From Malania oleifera (lineage: Eukaryota > Streptophyta > Magnoliopsida > Santalales > Ximeniaceae): DNA of 64,000 nucleotides. Made by a program: the position numbers and the translations under genes. This document shows positions 53,031 through 59,864 of the stretch, in pieces (the stretch's first letter is position 1; each line of letters opens with the position of its first letter). Below the pieces are notes generated by a model, which searched no databases, was not told the origin of the DNA, and saw nothing but the letters and a program-made list of their open reading frames with translations. The DNA lies in NCBI RefSeq assembly GCF_029873635.1, contig NC_080428.1, positions 69,249,601-69,313,600 on the forward strand, written 5' to 3'.

Positions 53031-53750
53031 GTATAGGTCTTCTGAGGCGTGAATAAAAGCAAATTGTTTTGAGGCTAAGACCCAAGACCCATGTTTTCCA
53101 ATCAACTCATTTGTAGTGTTTTTCTGTCAACTTCGTCTGATTATTTTATTGGGGCATGTGATGATGGATGTTTGGTGTTGCACTGTCAGTCCATATTGGG
53201 TTTGTTGCACATCAATAGTAATTATCCCATCTTTATACATTGTAATGTATGTGATTTTGTGTGTGGGTGTATACTCTGCGCGGCTCTATATATCATGTGT
53301 ATGTGTATGTTTTATGTATGTGTTTGTTTTCTTGATACCTGGTAGCTAGTCCTTGACTTTTTCTTTTCACTTTTTCCCTTTCTGCATATCAAAGTTGAGC
53401 TTTCTACTTCCAGAAAACATATATATAGGGGCAATATGAATGGATTTTTCTATAACTTCACCTTTCCCTTCTAAATAATTGCCAGTGACAGATGTTTCTT
53501 ATGCAATACTAACCATGCCCTAGCATGCCAAGGGGTTTTTGTATTTGTTTATATTTAACATAATTTTTGTGCGGTTTAGATGATTGTATCCCTTGGAGCG
53601 GGTCCCTGGGATGCTCTATTTGGCGGAGGAAATATACCTGCATTCGTTCTGGCCTCAGTCTTTGCCCTTGCAGCTGGTATTATTGCAACTATGAAGCTGC
53701 CAAACCTCTCAAGCAGTTCCTTCAAGTCAGCTGGTTTTCATTTTGGATGA
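24444..53750 (+). CDS. SUT2: SUT2/SUC3-type sucrose/H+ symporter, 14 exons
   Basis: Exons: 24444-24710, 29932-29997, 40102-40200, 40284-40348, 40438-40522, 40641-40674, 40819-40918, 41573-41648, 51571-51930, 52110-52253, 52426-52659, 52747-52810, 52934-52977, 53580-53750. All borders are GT-AG; the sum is 1,809 bp, 602 residues. The protein is a 12-helix proton-coupled sucrose importer (GPH/MFS family), normally at the plasma membrane of phloem and sink cells. Visible hallmarks: [17 protein letters not shown] (residues 73-89), His95 in [15 protein letters not shown] (102-109), KYGRRR (126-131), MLDLANN around Asp187, [17 protein letters not shown] from 195, and [19 protein letters not shown] in exon 10. 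The roughly 55-residue N-terminus, the hydrophilic central loop of about 80 residues encoded by exon 9, and the 14-exon layout point to the SUT2/SUC3 clade rather than the roughly 500-residue SUT1 or SUT4 types. Introns 1, 2 and 8 are 5.2, 10.1 and 9.9 kb. No damage is seen in the coding exons. Confidence 0.96.
24711..26689 (+). other. intron 1, proximal part
   Basis: It holds CT (24,718-24,747), GT and TA microsatellites (24,940-24,982) and AT-rich DNA. Short frames at 25.1-26.6 kb resemble no family I recognise. Confidence 0.6.
26690..27565 (+). mobile_element. 5'-truncated L1-like LINE, RNase H end with poly(A)
   Basis: An open frame (26,765-27,274) encodes the RNase H domain found at the end of plant L1 ORF2: [36 protein letters not shown] and [12 protein letters not shown] supply the acidic residues. 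About 270 bp of 3' untranslated sequence and a roughly 18-A tail (27,548-27,565) follow. The reverse transcriptase part is absent, as in typical 5'-truncated insertions. It lies in sense within intron 1. The 5' border is approximate and I did not find the target duplication. Confidence 0.85.
27610..28200. repeat. tandem duplication, about 283-bp period
   Basis: CATGGACGGATTCTTTTATC (27,63x) recurs as CATGGAAGGATTCCTTTATC about 281 bp later. GGGGACCATGACATATGATT (27,75x) recurs about 285 bp later as GGGGGCCATGACATATGATT. Two diverged copies sit in intron 1. Confidence 0.7.
28425..28680 (-). mobile_element. RTE-like LINE 3' end fragment
   Basis: ACAACAACAATAACAAAAAC followed by CAAGCCTTAAGTCCCACTAG and GGGTTTAGCTACTTGAATCC is the familiar reverse-strand 3' end of plant RTE-type LINEs and their short derivatives. 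No coding region remains. A related SINE is an alternative. Confidence 0.55.
28887..29260. repeat. tandem duplication, about 190-bp period
   Basis: ACTTTTAGGTACAATAAT occurs at about 28,890 and 29,083, and ATTCATCAGCAACTTACAAT-like sequence about 190 bp apart downstream. It sits in intron 1. Confidence 0.65.
29270..30720 (+). other. introns 1 and 2 around exon 2
   Basis: Apart from the 66-bp exon 2 (29,932-29,997) this is AT-rich unique-looking intron sequence with no recognised element. Confidence 0.6.
30721..32330 (-). mobile_element. antisense L1-like LINE fragment
   Basis: On the minus strand 32,308-32,012 reads [16 protein letters not shown], the RT catalytic box with the first Asp of FADD changed to Tyr. 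LEGIHRSFL follows at 31,954-31,760. A zinc-finger RVT-like tail ([20 protein letters not shown]) appears at 31,208-31,100. Stops and frameshifts are frequent. It lies in intron 2 antisense to the gene. Borders are approximate. Confidence 0.82.
32331..33066. other. AT-rich intron 2 DNA
   Basis: Very AT-rich sequence with short repeats such as GAAAACTGCTGAAAACC. No gene or element identified. Confidence 0.6.
33067..33748. mobile_element. hAT MITE, 682 bp (copy A)
   Basis: Terminal inverted repeats are CAAGGTCTTAAATTTC and, inverted, CATGGTCTTAAATTTC. The flanks are TGTGTACC (33,059-33,066) and CGTGTACC (33,749-33,756), an 8-bp duplication with one mismatch. The whole length aligns with 45,927-46,624, and the ends resemble those of the hAT element at 641-5,832. 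Confidence 0.88.
33756..34342. mobile_element. TIR element with GAGGC-rich interior, 0.6 kb
   Basis: The ends CAATGTTTTAAAC and CTTAAACATTG are inverted copies, and subterminal blocks read like GCCTTGAGG and CTCGCCTTACGCC. The same ends and interior words occur at 42,511-45,146. The target duplication is unclear in TA-rich flanks. Confidence 0.55.
35433..36014 (+). mobile_element. insertion within the LINE, flanked by direct repeats
   Basis: ATATAGCACACCGGGAGGTT (35,411) on the left and ATATAGCACCCCAGGG (36,015) on the right look like an imperfect target duplication. The right part (TTGATGCCCTTCTAATAATT, then CAATCAATACATTTTTT) resembles a sense LINE 3' end. A TRIM lies inside. A 14-G run (36,028-36,041) follows. 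Confidence 0.5.
35619..35884 (+). mobile_element. TRIM (miniature LTR retrotransposon), 266 bp
   Basis: A short terminal repeat (35,619-35,654) begins TGTTAAAG and ends GGTTGTCTAACA. It is followed at once by TGGTATCAGAGC, the Met-tRNA primer site. After about 154 bp, the purine tract GCAGGGGAG precedes the second repeat (35,809-35,884), which also begins TGTTAAAG and ends GGTTGTCTAACA. The flanking pentamers are GTAGG and ATAGG. The left repeat lacks about 40 bp present in the right one. There is no coding capacity. Confidence 0.82.
36453..36849 (+). mobile_element. possible solo or partial LTR with primer site
   Basis: A segment beginning TGATGATGCAG and ending TTCATCA is followed by TTGGTATCAAAACC, a degenerate Met-tRNA primer site. 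It contains a transcription-like leader (TATTTATAAGGAGG) and a CT microsatellite (36,764-36,808). No partner LTR or coding domain is seen. Confidence 0.4.
36850..38401. other. intron 2 DNA without recognised genes
   Basis: Pyrimidine-rich sequence follows the possible primer site. A 15-C run (37,846-37,860) is the only striking feature. It might be the leader of a lost retrotransposon. Confidence 0.5.
38402..38546 (-). mobile_element. tRNA-derived SINE (Au-like)
   Basis: On the minus strand a promoter-like head is followed by TGCAGGGGTAACCTGGGTAA, GGCTGCATGCA and a tail ACTGGGCTGCC. That order is familiar from the Au-type SINEs common in plants. Identification is by resemblance only; it is about 145 bp. 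Confidence 0.6.
38888..39184. mobile_element. Tourist-like (PIF/Harbinger) MITE, copy 1
   Basis: The ends GGTTGTGTTTG...GGAATGCC and GGCATTCC-like...ATAACC are inverted copies, flanked by TTA on both sides (38,885-38,887 and 39,185-39,187), the expected 3-bp target. Size is 297 bp. A CCTAGGAAT-like word lies inside each arm. Confidence 0.75.
39217..39538. mobile_element. Tourist-like MITE, copy 2
   Basis: The ends GTTATATATGGTT and AACCAAACGTAAC are inverted copies with internal TATTCATAGGAATA and ATTCTGTTCCTAGGAATA arms. It lies only about 30 bp beyond copy 1 and shares its subterminal words, but is clearly diverged. Confidence 0.65.
42138..42390 (+). repeat. dispersed repeat, copy 2
   Basis: TAGGGCAAAAGACACTTACC, then CCTTGAGGTTTGACA and several GAGGTTTG / CCTCAAAGGAGG blocks, match the minus strand of 18,935-19,113. 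The inverted GAGGT and ACCTC blocks suggest a fold-back element. It lies in intron 8 just after a 13-G run (42,111-42,123). Confidence 0.6.
42511..45146. mobile_element. TIR element of the CAATGTT family, carrying a LINE insertion
   Basis: The left end CAATGTTATAAAAGG and right end CAAAACATTG are inverted copies like those of 33,756-34,342. The outer parts (42,511-42,706 and 44,758-45,146) share words such as GAGGCGAGG and CTTACGCATT with that element. Without the LINE (42,721-44,743) it is about 0.6 kb, the same size as the other copy. Confidence 0.55.
42721..44743 (+). mobile_element. L1-like retroposon with ORF1-like coding only
   Basis: It is flanked by CAGACTTGAACTCC (42,707-42,720) and CAGACTTGAATTCC (44,744-44,757), a 14-bp duplication with one mismatch, and ends in a poly(A) (44,731-44,740). 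The interior has broken frames resembling the C-terminal part of plant L1 ORF1: a segment reading [14 protein letters not shown] at about 43,025-43,070, and hydrophilic frames at 43,491-43,832 and 43,768-44,136. I find no endonuclease or reverse transcriptase. The 3' part is T-rich untranslated sequence. Confidence 0.72.
45185..45570. repeat. tandem repeat, 92 + 147 + 147 bp
   Basis: CTTGAGATATAAAATATAAT begins copies at 45,185, 45,277 and 45,424. The last two are nearly identical over 147 bp, and the first is a shorter variant. The array is non-coding, in intron 8. Confidence 0.88.
45927..46624. mobile_element. hAT MITE, 698 bp (copy B)
   Basis: The ends CAAGTTCTTAAATTTC and, inverted, CATCGTCTTAAATTTC are flanked by a perfect 8-bp duplication ACTACTAT (45,919-45,926 and 46,625-46,632). 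It aligns with copy A over its full length. Confidence 0.93.
46874..50230 (-). mobile_element. internally deleted gypsy-type element, 3.4 kb
   Basis: Two related LTRs of about 410 bp (46,874-47,286 and 49,813-50,230) share long blocks, for example ACTACATTACATTAC and ACAAGCCCCCAAC. On the minus strand the 5' LTR (right) is followed by TTTGTTATCAGAGCC, a variant Met-tRNA primer site (49,798-49,812). Gag and protease follow, then the other LTR. RT, RNase H and integrase are absent. Borders are uncertain by about 10 bp; CCAAC near both ends may be the target duplication. Confidence 0.82.
47444..48616 (-). pseudogene. gypsy gag-protease remnant
   Basis: On the minus strand the capsid core ([20 protein letters not shown], then [14 protein letters not shown]) occupies 48,576-48,304. 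After frame breaks, a CCHC knuckle [14 protein letters not shown] lies near 48,000-47,960. An aspartic-protease end region at 47,740-47,444 contains [19 protein letters not shown]. The catalytic DSGA-type motif is not seen; the frame may be broken there. The chain stops at the LTR without polymerase domains. Confidence 0.8.
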
Positions 53751-53822
53751 CTTCTGCCTCGACAATGTGAGCTTGCGCTGGTTTTCATTTTGGATGACTT
53801 TTGTCTCAACAATGTGAGCCTG
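53730..53822 (+). repeat. 47-bp tandem duplication over the stop codon
   Basis: GCTGGTTTTCATTTTGGATG (53,730) recurs at 53,777, and the following GACTT..TG.CTC.ACAATGTGAG is also repeated with a few differences. The first copy supplies the last codons and the TGA of the sucrose transporter. Confidence 0.93.
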
Positions 53823-54064
53823 TATATGATCTTCGGCAAAAGTGGGCACCGCTCAAATGGTCGCACCGTCGTGCGTATGCACTACATTTCTTATTTTGAG
53901 ATTACGCATTTCATATTCAAAATTCATTCATTTTTTTTCCCTCATGTACGTGGCTTATGTACCTTATTGTAGAGTAAAATCATCATTTATAATTGAAAAT
54001 GGTTACATACAAAGATAAATGAAAAGGAATGATGTGCCTTGGTAGGCTCCCCTTGCTGTTAAAA

Positions 54065-54108
<44 letters not shown>

Positions 54109-54510
54109 CATTCTGAAGATTGCAGCCATTTTATTTCCTTTCTTGAAATGATATGTATATTTTTTGCCCCTAATATCGAAGAAATACAATCCAGAGTTTT
54201 GATTATCATATTGTATAATGATGTAATATATGAACGGGCCATTTCTGTTGCGTTCTGTCCAGTCATACATTTGGCTCGTTGAGGTGGCAGCAAGTTTTCT
54301 ACTCAATGCATGAACCCTTTTTCTTTTCCTTCCATTTGTTTCTCTGCAATTTGGCACAACACAATTTGTAATGTGGTGATGAGTTTGCTATTCCATTATT
54401 GACTCAAAATACGTTTTCACTTGCCAGGTAAAGGGTGCGGTTGTTTCAGTAAATTTGTTTCGGGACTGGTTCTATATTAGTAAATTTGACTGAATAAAAT
54501 TGGAATGAAG
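53751..54510 (+). other. 3' untranslated region and downstream DNA of SUT2
   Basis: It contains the second 47-bp copy, a TA microsatellite (54,064-54,106) and a candidate AATAAA signal at 54,493. The true transcript end cannot be read from sequence alone. Confidence 0.5.
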
Positions 54511-54780
54511 TAATTGTTCACACTAGCTCCATAACTTTTCAAGTTCTTTACAATTTTCAACACCGAGCTTTATGCACACTGCATGTGCCCATGACTAGTC
54601 TGTATATAATGCCCATAGCCCACATGTGTCTGTTTTTTCTCATTTTATCCATGCTCGAGATGTCATGAGTTAGTGATGGTAAGTATTTCTTGAGCTACTC
54701 TCACCAATCTTGTCAATTTTTTTCAGCCTAACTAGTCCCCTGCATATCAATCAATTGAATATTGTTTTTGATATTTCATC

Positions 54781-57118
54781 TAGACCTGGAAAAGCACATC
54801 GGGTAGGATAATCCGTGACGAATAAGGCGGATTATTAGGTGAAAAAATTATAATCCATATTCGACTCGTTTAAGTGGCGGATTAGGCAGTTTCAAGTCGA
54901 ATCAGATGGACGGATAATCTGTCATTCTCAAATATAATTTTATTAATGATTTATTTTGTATTATAATACAACTGGTGATTAGTTTGTGTATTAATTTTCT
55001 AGTAACTATATCAATCATTCAATCATTTATACTAATTAACAACTCTTGATTCATGCAAGTAAAACTGTAAAAATTAAGGCATAATAAATTAGTCTCAATC
55101 CAACTCAAAATAGAAACTCAAACGTGTGATTCATGTTGAGTCTTTCTAAAATCTAAACATTACAACTGATCTTAAAGCATGCGAGTGTCTTTAAACACAA
55201 CTATTTTCATATCCTGTGAATCTCTCAAAATAAAACTATCAACAAACTAAAAAAATCTCAATAAATCCTTTAAATAACTTCAAAATTCATTTGAATGTCT
55301 TCAATTAATTGTAACGCTTTCATTTGTATCATCAAAGCTTTCATCTTCTTCTCCTCGTGTGCCTATCATGAAAGAATTCAAAATATAATTTAAGTTATGG
55401 ATCAAATAACGTAAATAGAACTTATTAATTAGCATCTCAAAAGTTACAAGTTATCAAACTAGAAAAAATATTTCCAAATAATTTATTCAACACTACAAGT
55501 TAAAACAACAAATAAAAAATAATTTATTGACTACCTAATTTTCAAAGATAAATAGAAGCACCGCTAGTGTAGTAGTATTAAAATAAAGTCAAACAGAGTA
55601 AGATGGTACACTAGATGAGCTTCGACTTGCTCTTTCCGCTTGAGCAATATCTTCGGCAAGTTCTTCCTTATCTACAAAATCTTCAACTGCATTCAAAATT
55701 CAAAATATAAATAAATATTATATAATACATAGTAATTCCAATAACATAGTAATATTTCTCGTTACAAATTTATTTTCTGGATTTAATTCTAAAGCCCATT
55801 CATGAATTCCTTCATACTCAAGATAGAAACAACTAACTAAAGTTGTTTTAAAAAAAATTAATTGATTGTGTGAATGACAGTTGTAAATAATCTCATAAAT
55901 GGGTGTTCGCTACAAGAACTAATAAATCTCATCATATCATGTAAATTTTTTCCAAGAAAATGAGGGATTGAGGTCTTCAAAGAATGTGGATTTCATTTTT
56001 AGAAAAATGCAAAGCTCAGTAAATCTCATTTATAAGAAAAAACTCGAAGGCCCTATTGGAATCAAGAAATTTATTTGAGATAAAGAAAAAAATAGAAATG
56101 TATTTTTCATTATATTTTTTCTCAACATCAAATAATATTAAAAATAAAAATTTACTTATATCATTAAAAGTTAAGAAAATCAAATGTTAATCATGCATGA
56201 AACGAAGAGAACACTTAGCCTGAAACTCATGCAATGAAAACCAAAAGCTCAAAATAGGTGTAGATTTCCATTATCTCTTTAAAAAAAAATTTCAGAAAGA
56301 GTAAAAGAAATGAGACATAGTAGAAAGGCCCCATTTGCTTACCATTAGCAGGAAAAGAGATGTATTACAGTATAAAGGTGATCTTGAAACAACTACAAAT
56401 TCATTTATGATACAGCCTCAAAAATCATAAAATAGGATCAATCAAAACTAACCAGGCAATGGCAAACGACAAAGTGACTGGAATCACTGGACGAGGCCAC
56501 GAGGGAAGACATGCGAGGCCGCGAGGGAATTGTGACTGGCGAGAGACGAAGACGATTGGCGAGGCTTCAAGCTGCAAGGGACCAAGATGAAGACAACTGG
56601 GCGAGGCCGCAAGGGAAGACTGGGCGAGGCCGCGAGGAAATCGTGGCTCGTGGCCGTGGGTGGCGGTCGGCGACGGCAGTGGCAGTGGGAATCGTCATCG
56701 ACTCGTCTTCGTGGGATGTGGCTGCGCGGCTCGAAATGATAGTTTGAACTTTGAAAATTGAAACAATGAAAGTATGAAACCCGAATAGGATTTGAGAGGG
56801 GCTGCTTGTGGTCGTGTGGACTACTGGCCACTGGGCTGTGAAGCTGGCCCAATGGGCGATGTGGGCACTGCCACACTGGGCTTTCCATACTTGGGCTGTG
56901 GGCTGTGGGCACTTGGGCTTTTATGGGTTAATTAGGAATGAGATTTTAAGCGGTTTGGCGGATATCCGCCAGATAAAATCGACCCGACTAGCTAAGAAGG
57001 CAGATATGAAAATTGAAAATTATACTCGACTCATTTAGCAAGCGTTTGATTATAAGTCGGTTAAAATGGGTCGGATGTGGGTCGGATTAACGTATTTTTA
57101 TTCATTTTGCCAAGTCTA
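54781..57118. mobile_element. non-autonomous hAT-like element, 2.3 kb
   Basis: The ends TAGACCTGGAAAAG and CTTTTGCC-type TTTTGCCAAGTCTA are inverted (TAGAC.TGG.AAAA), a hAT-like terminus. Both subterminal regions repeat GGCGGAT and GTCGG words (54,830-54,925 and 56,945-57,090). The interior is AT-rich with a GC-rich block (56,480-56,900); its 142-codon antisense frame resembles nothing. No clear 8-bp duplication is seen. Confidence 0.6.
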
Positions 57119-57798
57119 ATCCAGACCACTAGGTGCAGTAAGTCCTCTGCACTAATTTAAACCTAATTATTTTATTTTTAAGTGGGAGTATTTTGCAGTA
57201 AGTATGCATAATGTGCTGCACTTATTTATCATAATAATTATATAACATAAAACAAGCATTTCTATGCCACAAAAAGAACCCCTCCACCTAAGCTATGCAA
57301 GAAAGGCCCAAAGCCAATTCCAAGGAACAGTGAAGTATTGTAGGGTCTTTCTATATAGGTGCAGGGAATCCACATTTTCGTAAACATGTCTATTCGATAA
57401 ATATATCGATCAATCCCAATTCTTTCTTTATTGATTCCTTTCCGATCGAGAAGTATGGATCCATGGATCTATGTGTCTAATATAGATCTTGTTCATGGAT
57501 TAACAAAAATGTGTGCTAACCCTAATTCCTTACCTTAGAGAAATGAATAAATACTTTCTACTTGAGCTCCATCATAATCATATACTATTTACATTACAAC
57601 CCAACAAAAAAACTATGGGCTCCAGTGAATAAATGATGTCGAGTCTAGAACACTTCCATTATCAGAAAATGACAAAAATTAACTTTTTATCAATGAATAA
57701 GATTATGAACAAACTCATTTATCAATCTATACTAGTAATTTAGTCATCTGAAATTCTTATCCTCTACAATTCTTATTTATATTAACACTTATCTAATG

Positions 57799-57831
<33 letters not shown>

Positions 57832-57952
57832 TGTAATAGTCAAAATTGGAGAGCGTTATTCAAAATTGAATATTAAGAGAGGTAAGAAGAGATTTAGAAT
57901 AAGAGGTGAACTACTACGCTTTGTGCAACTCAATTTGAGTCTCCAATTAACC

Positions 57953-57984
<32 letters not shown>

Positions 57985-59068
57985 TTGATATATTTCTTCA
58001 CATGTTCACAATACTAAAACATGCACCACAATGCCAAGGTAATAAATATATTTTTAAAATTTTCATGCATCAATCACAAACTTCAAATAATTTAAAAATA
58101 TAATAAATCTCACTAAAAAAATTTAAAACAATTGTTTTAAATTCTAGTACCTAACAATGAATATTTAAACAAAACTATAATTTAAAAAAACTATATAATT
58201 TTGATGCAAACACCATTTAAGCCAATTAATTTTAAAAATCATACCATATTTTCATTAAAAATATTATGCATTCTAATTCTATAACACAAAAGATACAAAT
58301 TTCTTACAAAATACCAGTCTTGTGAATATAAAACTTTCAAATACACAATCCAAAATCACAATGATATATTTAATTTATGATTTTGGGGAATTTGGGCTAC
58401 CTCAAATTATATCCTTAGTTGTTCTTTTCTTTCCTTTTTATCTTTCTATTTGCTCCTATGCTAAAATTAACCTTCTTCATTTTTATCCCCCTTCTTTTTC
58501 TTTTGCTAATGTGCTTGCAAGTTTATCTCGTAAAAAAATTGCTTAATGTCATAGGCTCATTTCATCACGGTTTACGTAGACAAAGTAGAACTTGCCTACT
58601 ATACACACTGTGTTACTGCCACATGGGCTTATGATGGTCATAACTTGTGTAAAATAACATTACCCTTCTCCGGTATTATACTTTAATCCAAACACCTTAT
58701 ATTATTTATAATTTAGACTTTAATTTTTTTTTTTACCGTAATCTCCTAACAATTTAGAAACTTATTTTTTTTTTCCCAAAATTAATTTTTAGGTCCACTA
58801 GTTTTGTAATGTTATACTGGATCTACTTAATGGGTCCAAATTTATTAAACTTATGCAATCTTTAAATTTGTAAATTTTTAAAGGTTTTTTAAAACTACAT
58901 ATTTATCTATATTTTTTTGTGATGACATTATTAGAAATCTCACAATGATAATATAGTACACAAAATATTTAAGACTCTTCAAATGTCTTAGGTGTTATTT
59001 GGATCAAGAGAATTTTATTCGTGAAAAGGAAAAAAAAGAAAAATAGGAAGGAAATGCATTTTTCACTG

Positions 59069-59128
<60 letters not shown>

Positions 59129-59620
59129 CAAATATTATTAAAAATTTATTATAATATAATAAAAATTAAGAAAAATAAAATGTTATTCATGTAAAAAATA
59201 AAAAATTCATTCATTGATTTATTACATATTTTATTTTATATTTTTACTTTTCTCGATAATCAAACATGAAAGAATAGATTCTCACAAATTCTACTTTCCA
59301 TTTCCTTATATATTTTGAATTCCAAACATGCTTTAAAAGTATTAGATAGTTTATTTCAAAAAATAAATATTAATAAACTCTCTCTAATAATTTCTAAATA
59401 CTAGCACATTCCCAAATGAGAGTCAAAATACTAGCGATAAAAATGTGTAATACGATTTAATAGAAAAAAAATGATGAACCTAAGCCTTTGTGTGTGACAT
59501 GAAATTATTAGTAAAATTATAAGGGTTATTTTGTATAGTTAAGTTTGGTTGAAAGCCACCATGAGGTCATCTCATTTATTTTCTGTTTTTGCTACGAAAA
59601 GTGCACACTCGTGCTTCTAA
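57119..59620. other. AT-rich intergenic DNA
   Basis: It carries TA microsatellites (57,799-57,823, 57,953-57,979, 59,110-59,128) and a CT tract (59,080-59,110). One segment (57,271-57,680) looks organellar in style. There are no genes that I can support. Confidence 0.55.
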
Positions 59621-59864
59621 TGTTTCGTTCTCTCTATCTGTTGTTTTTATTCAAATTCTAGGGTTTTAAGTAGTAGGGTTTACGTTCGAATCGTTGTTTG
59701 CTTTTATTCATTCTCTTTTGATTCGATCGATTGGTTTTATTTTTTATTTATTTTTTATTTTTTGCATCTAATATTTCTCCCCGTCCTTGTCTGTGTCTTA
59801 ATTTCGCAGTTTTTATTTTAATTTTTATTCTAAGGTTTGGTTGGCCATTGCAACAGGTTTAGGG
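59621..59864 (+). other. former leader of the SF3B1 copy
   Basis: CT-rich and T-rich sequence with AGGGTTTTAAG and TTTAGGGTTTTG words typical of plant leaders precedes the GTGGACGCAGGAAG that corresponds to the former start. This suggests that some upstream sequence was copied too. Confidence 0.4.

Noticed and set aside
56484-56912. 142-codon minus-strand frame in a GC-rich block
   Set aside because: Ser/Pro/Arg-rich composition on both strands without conserved motifs, inside a transposon. Treated as non-coding.
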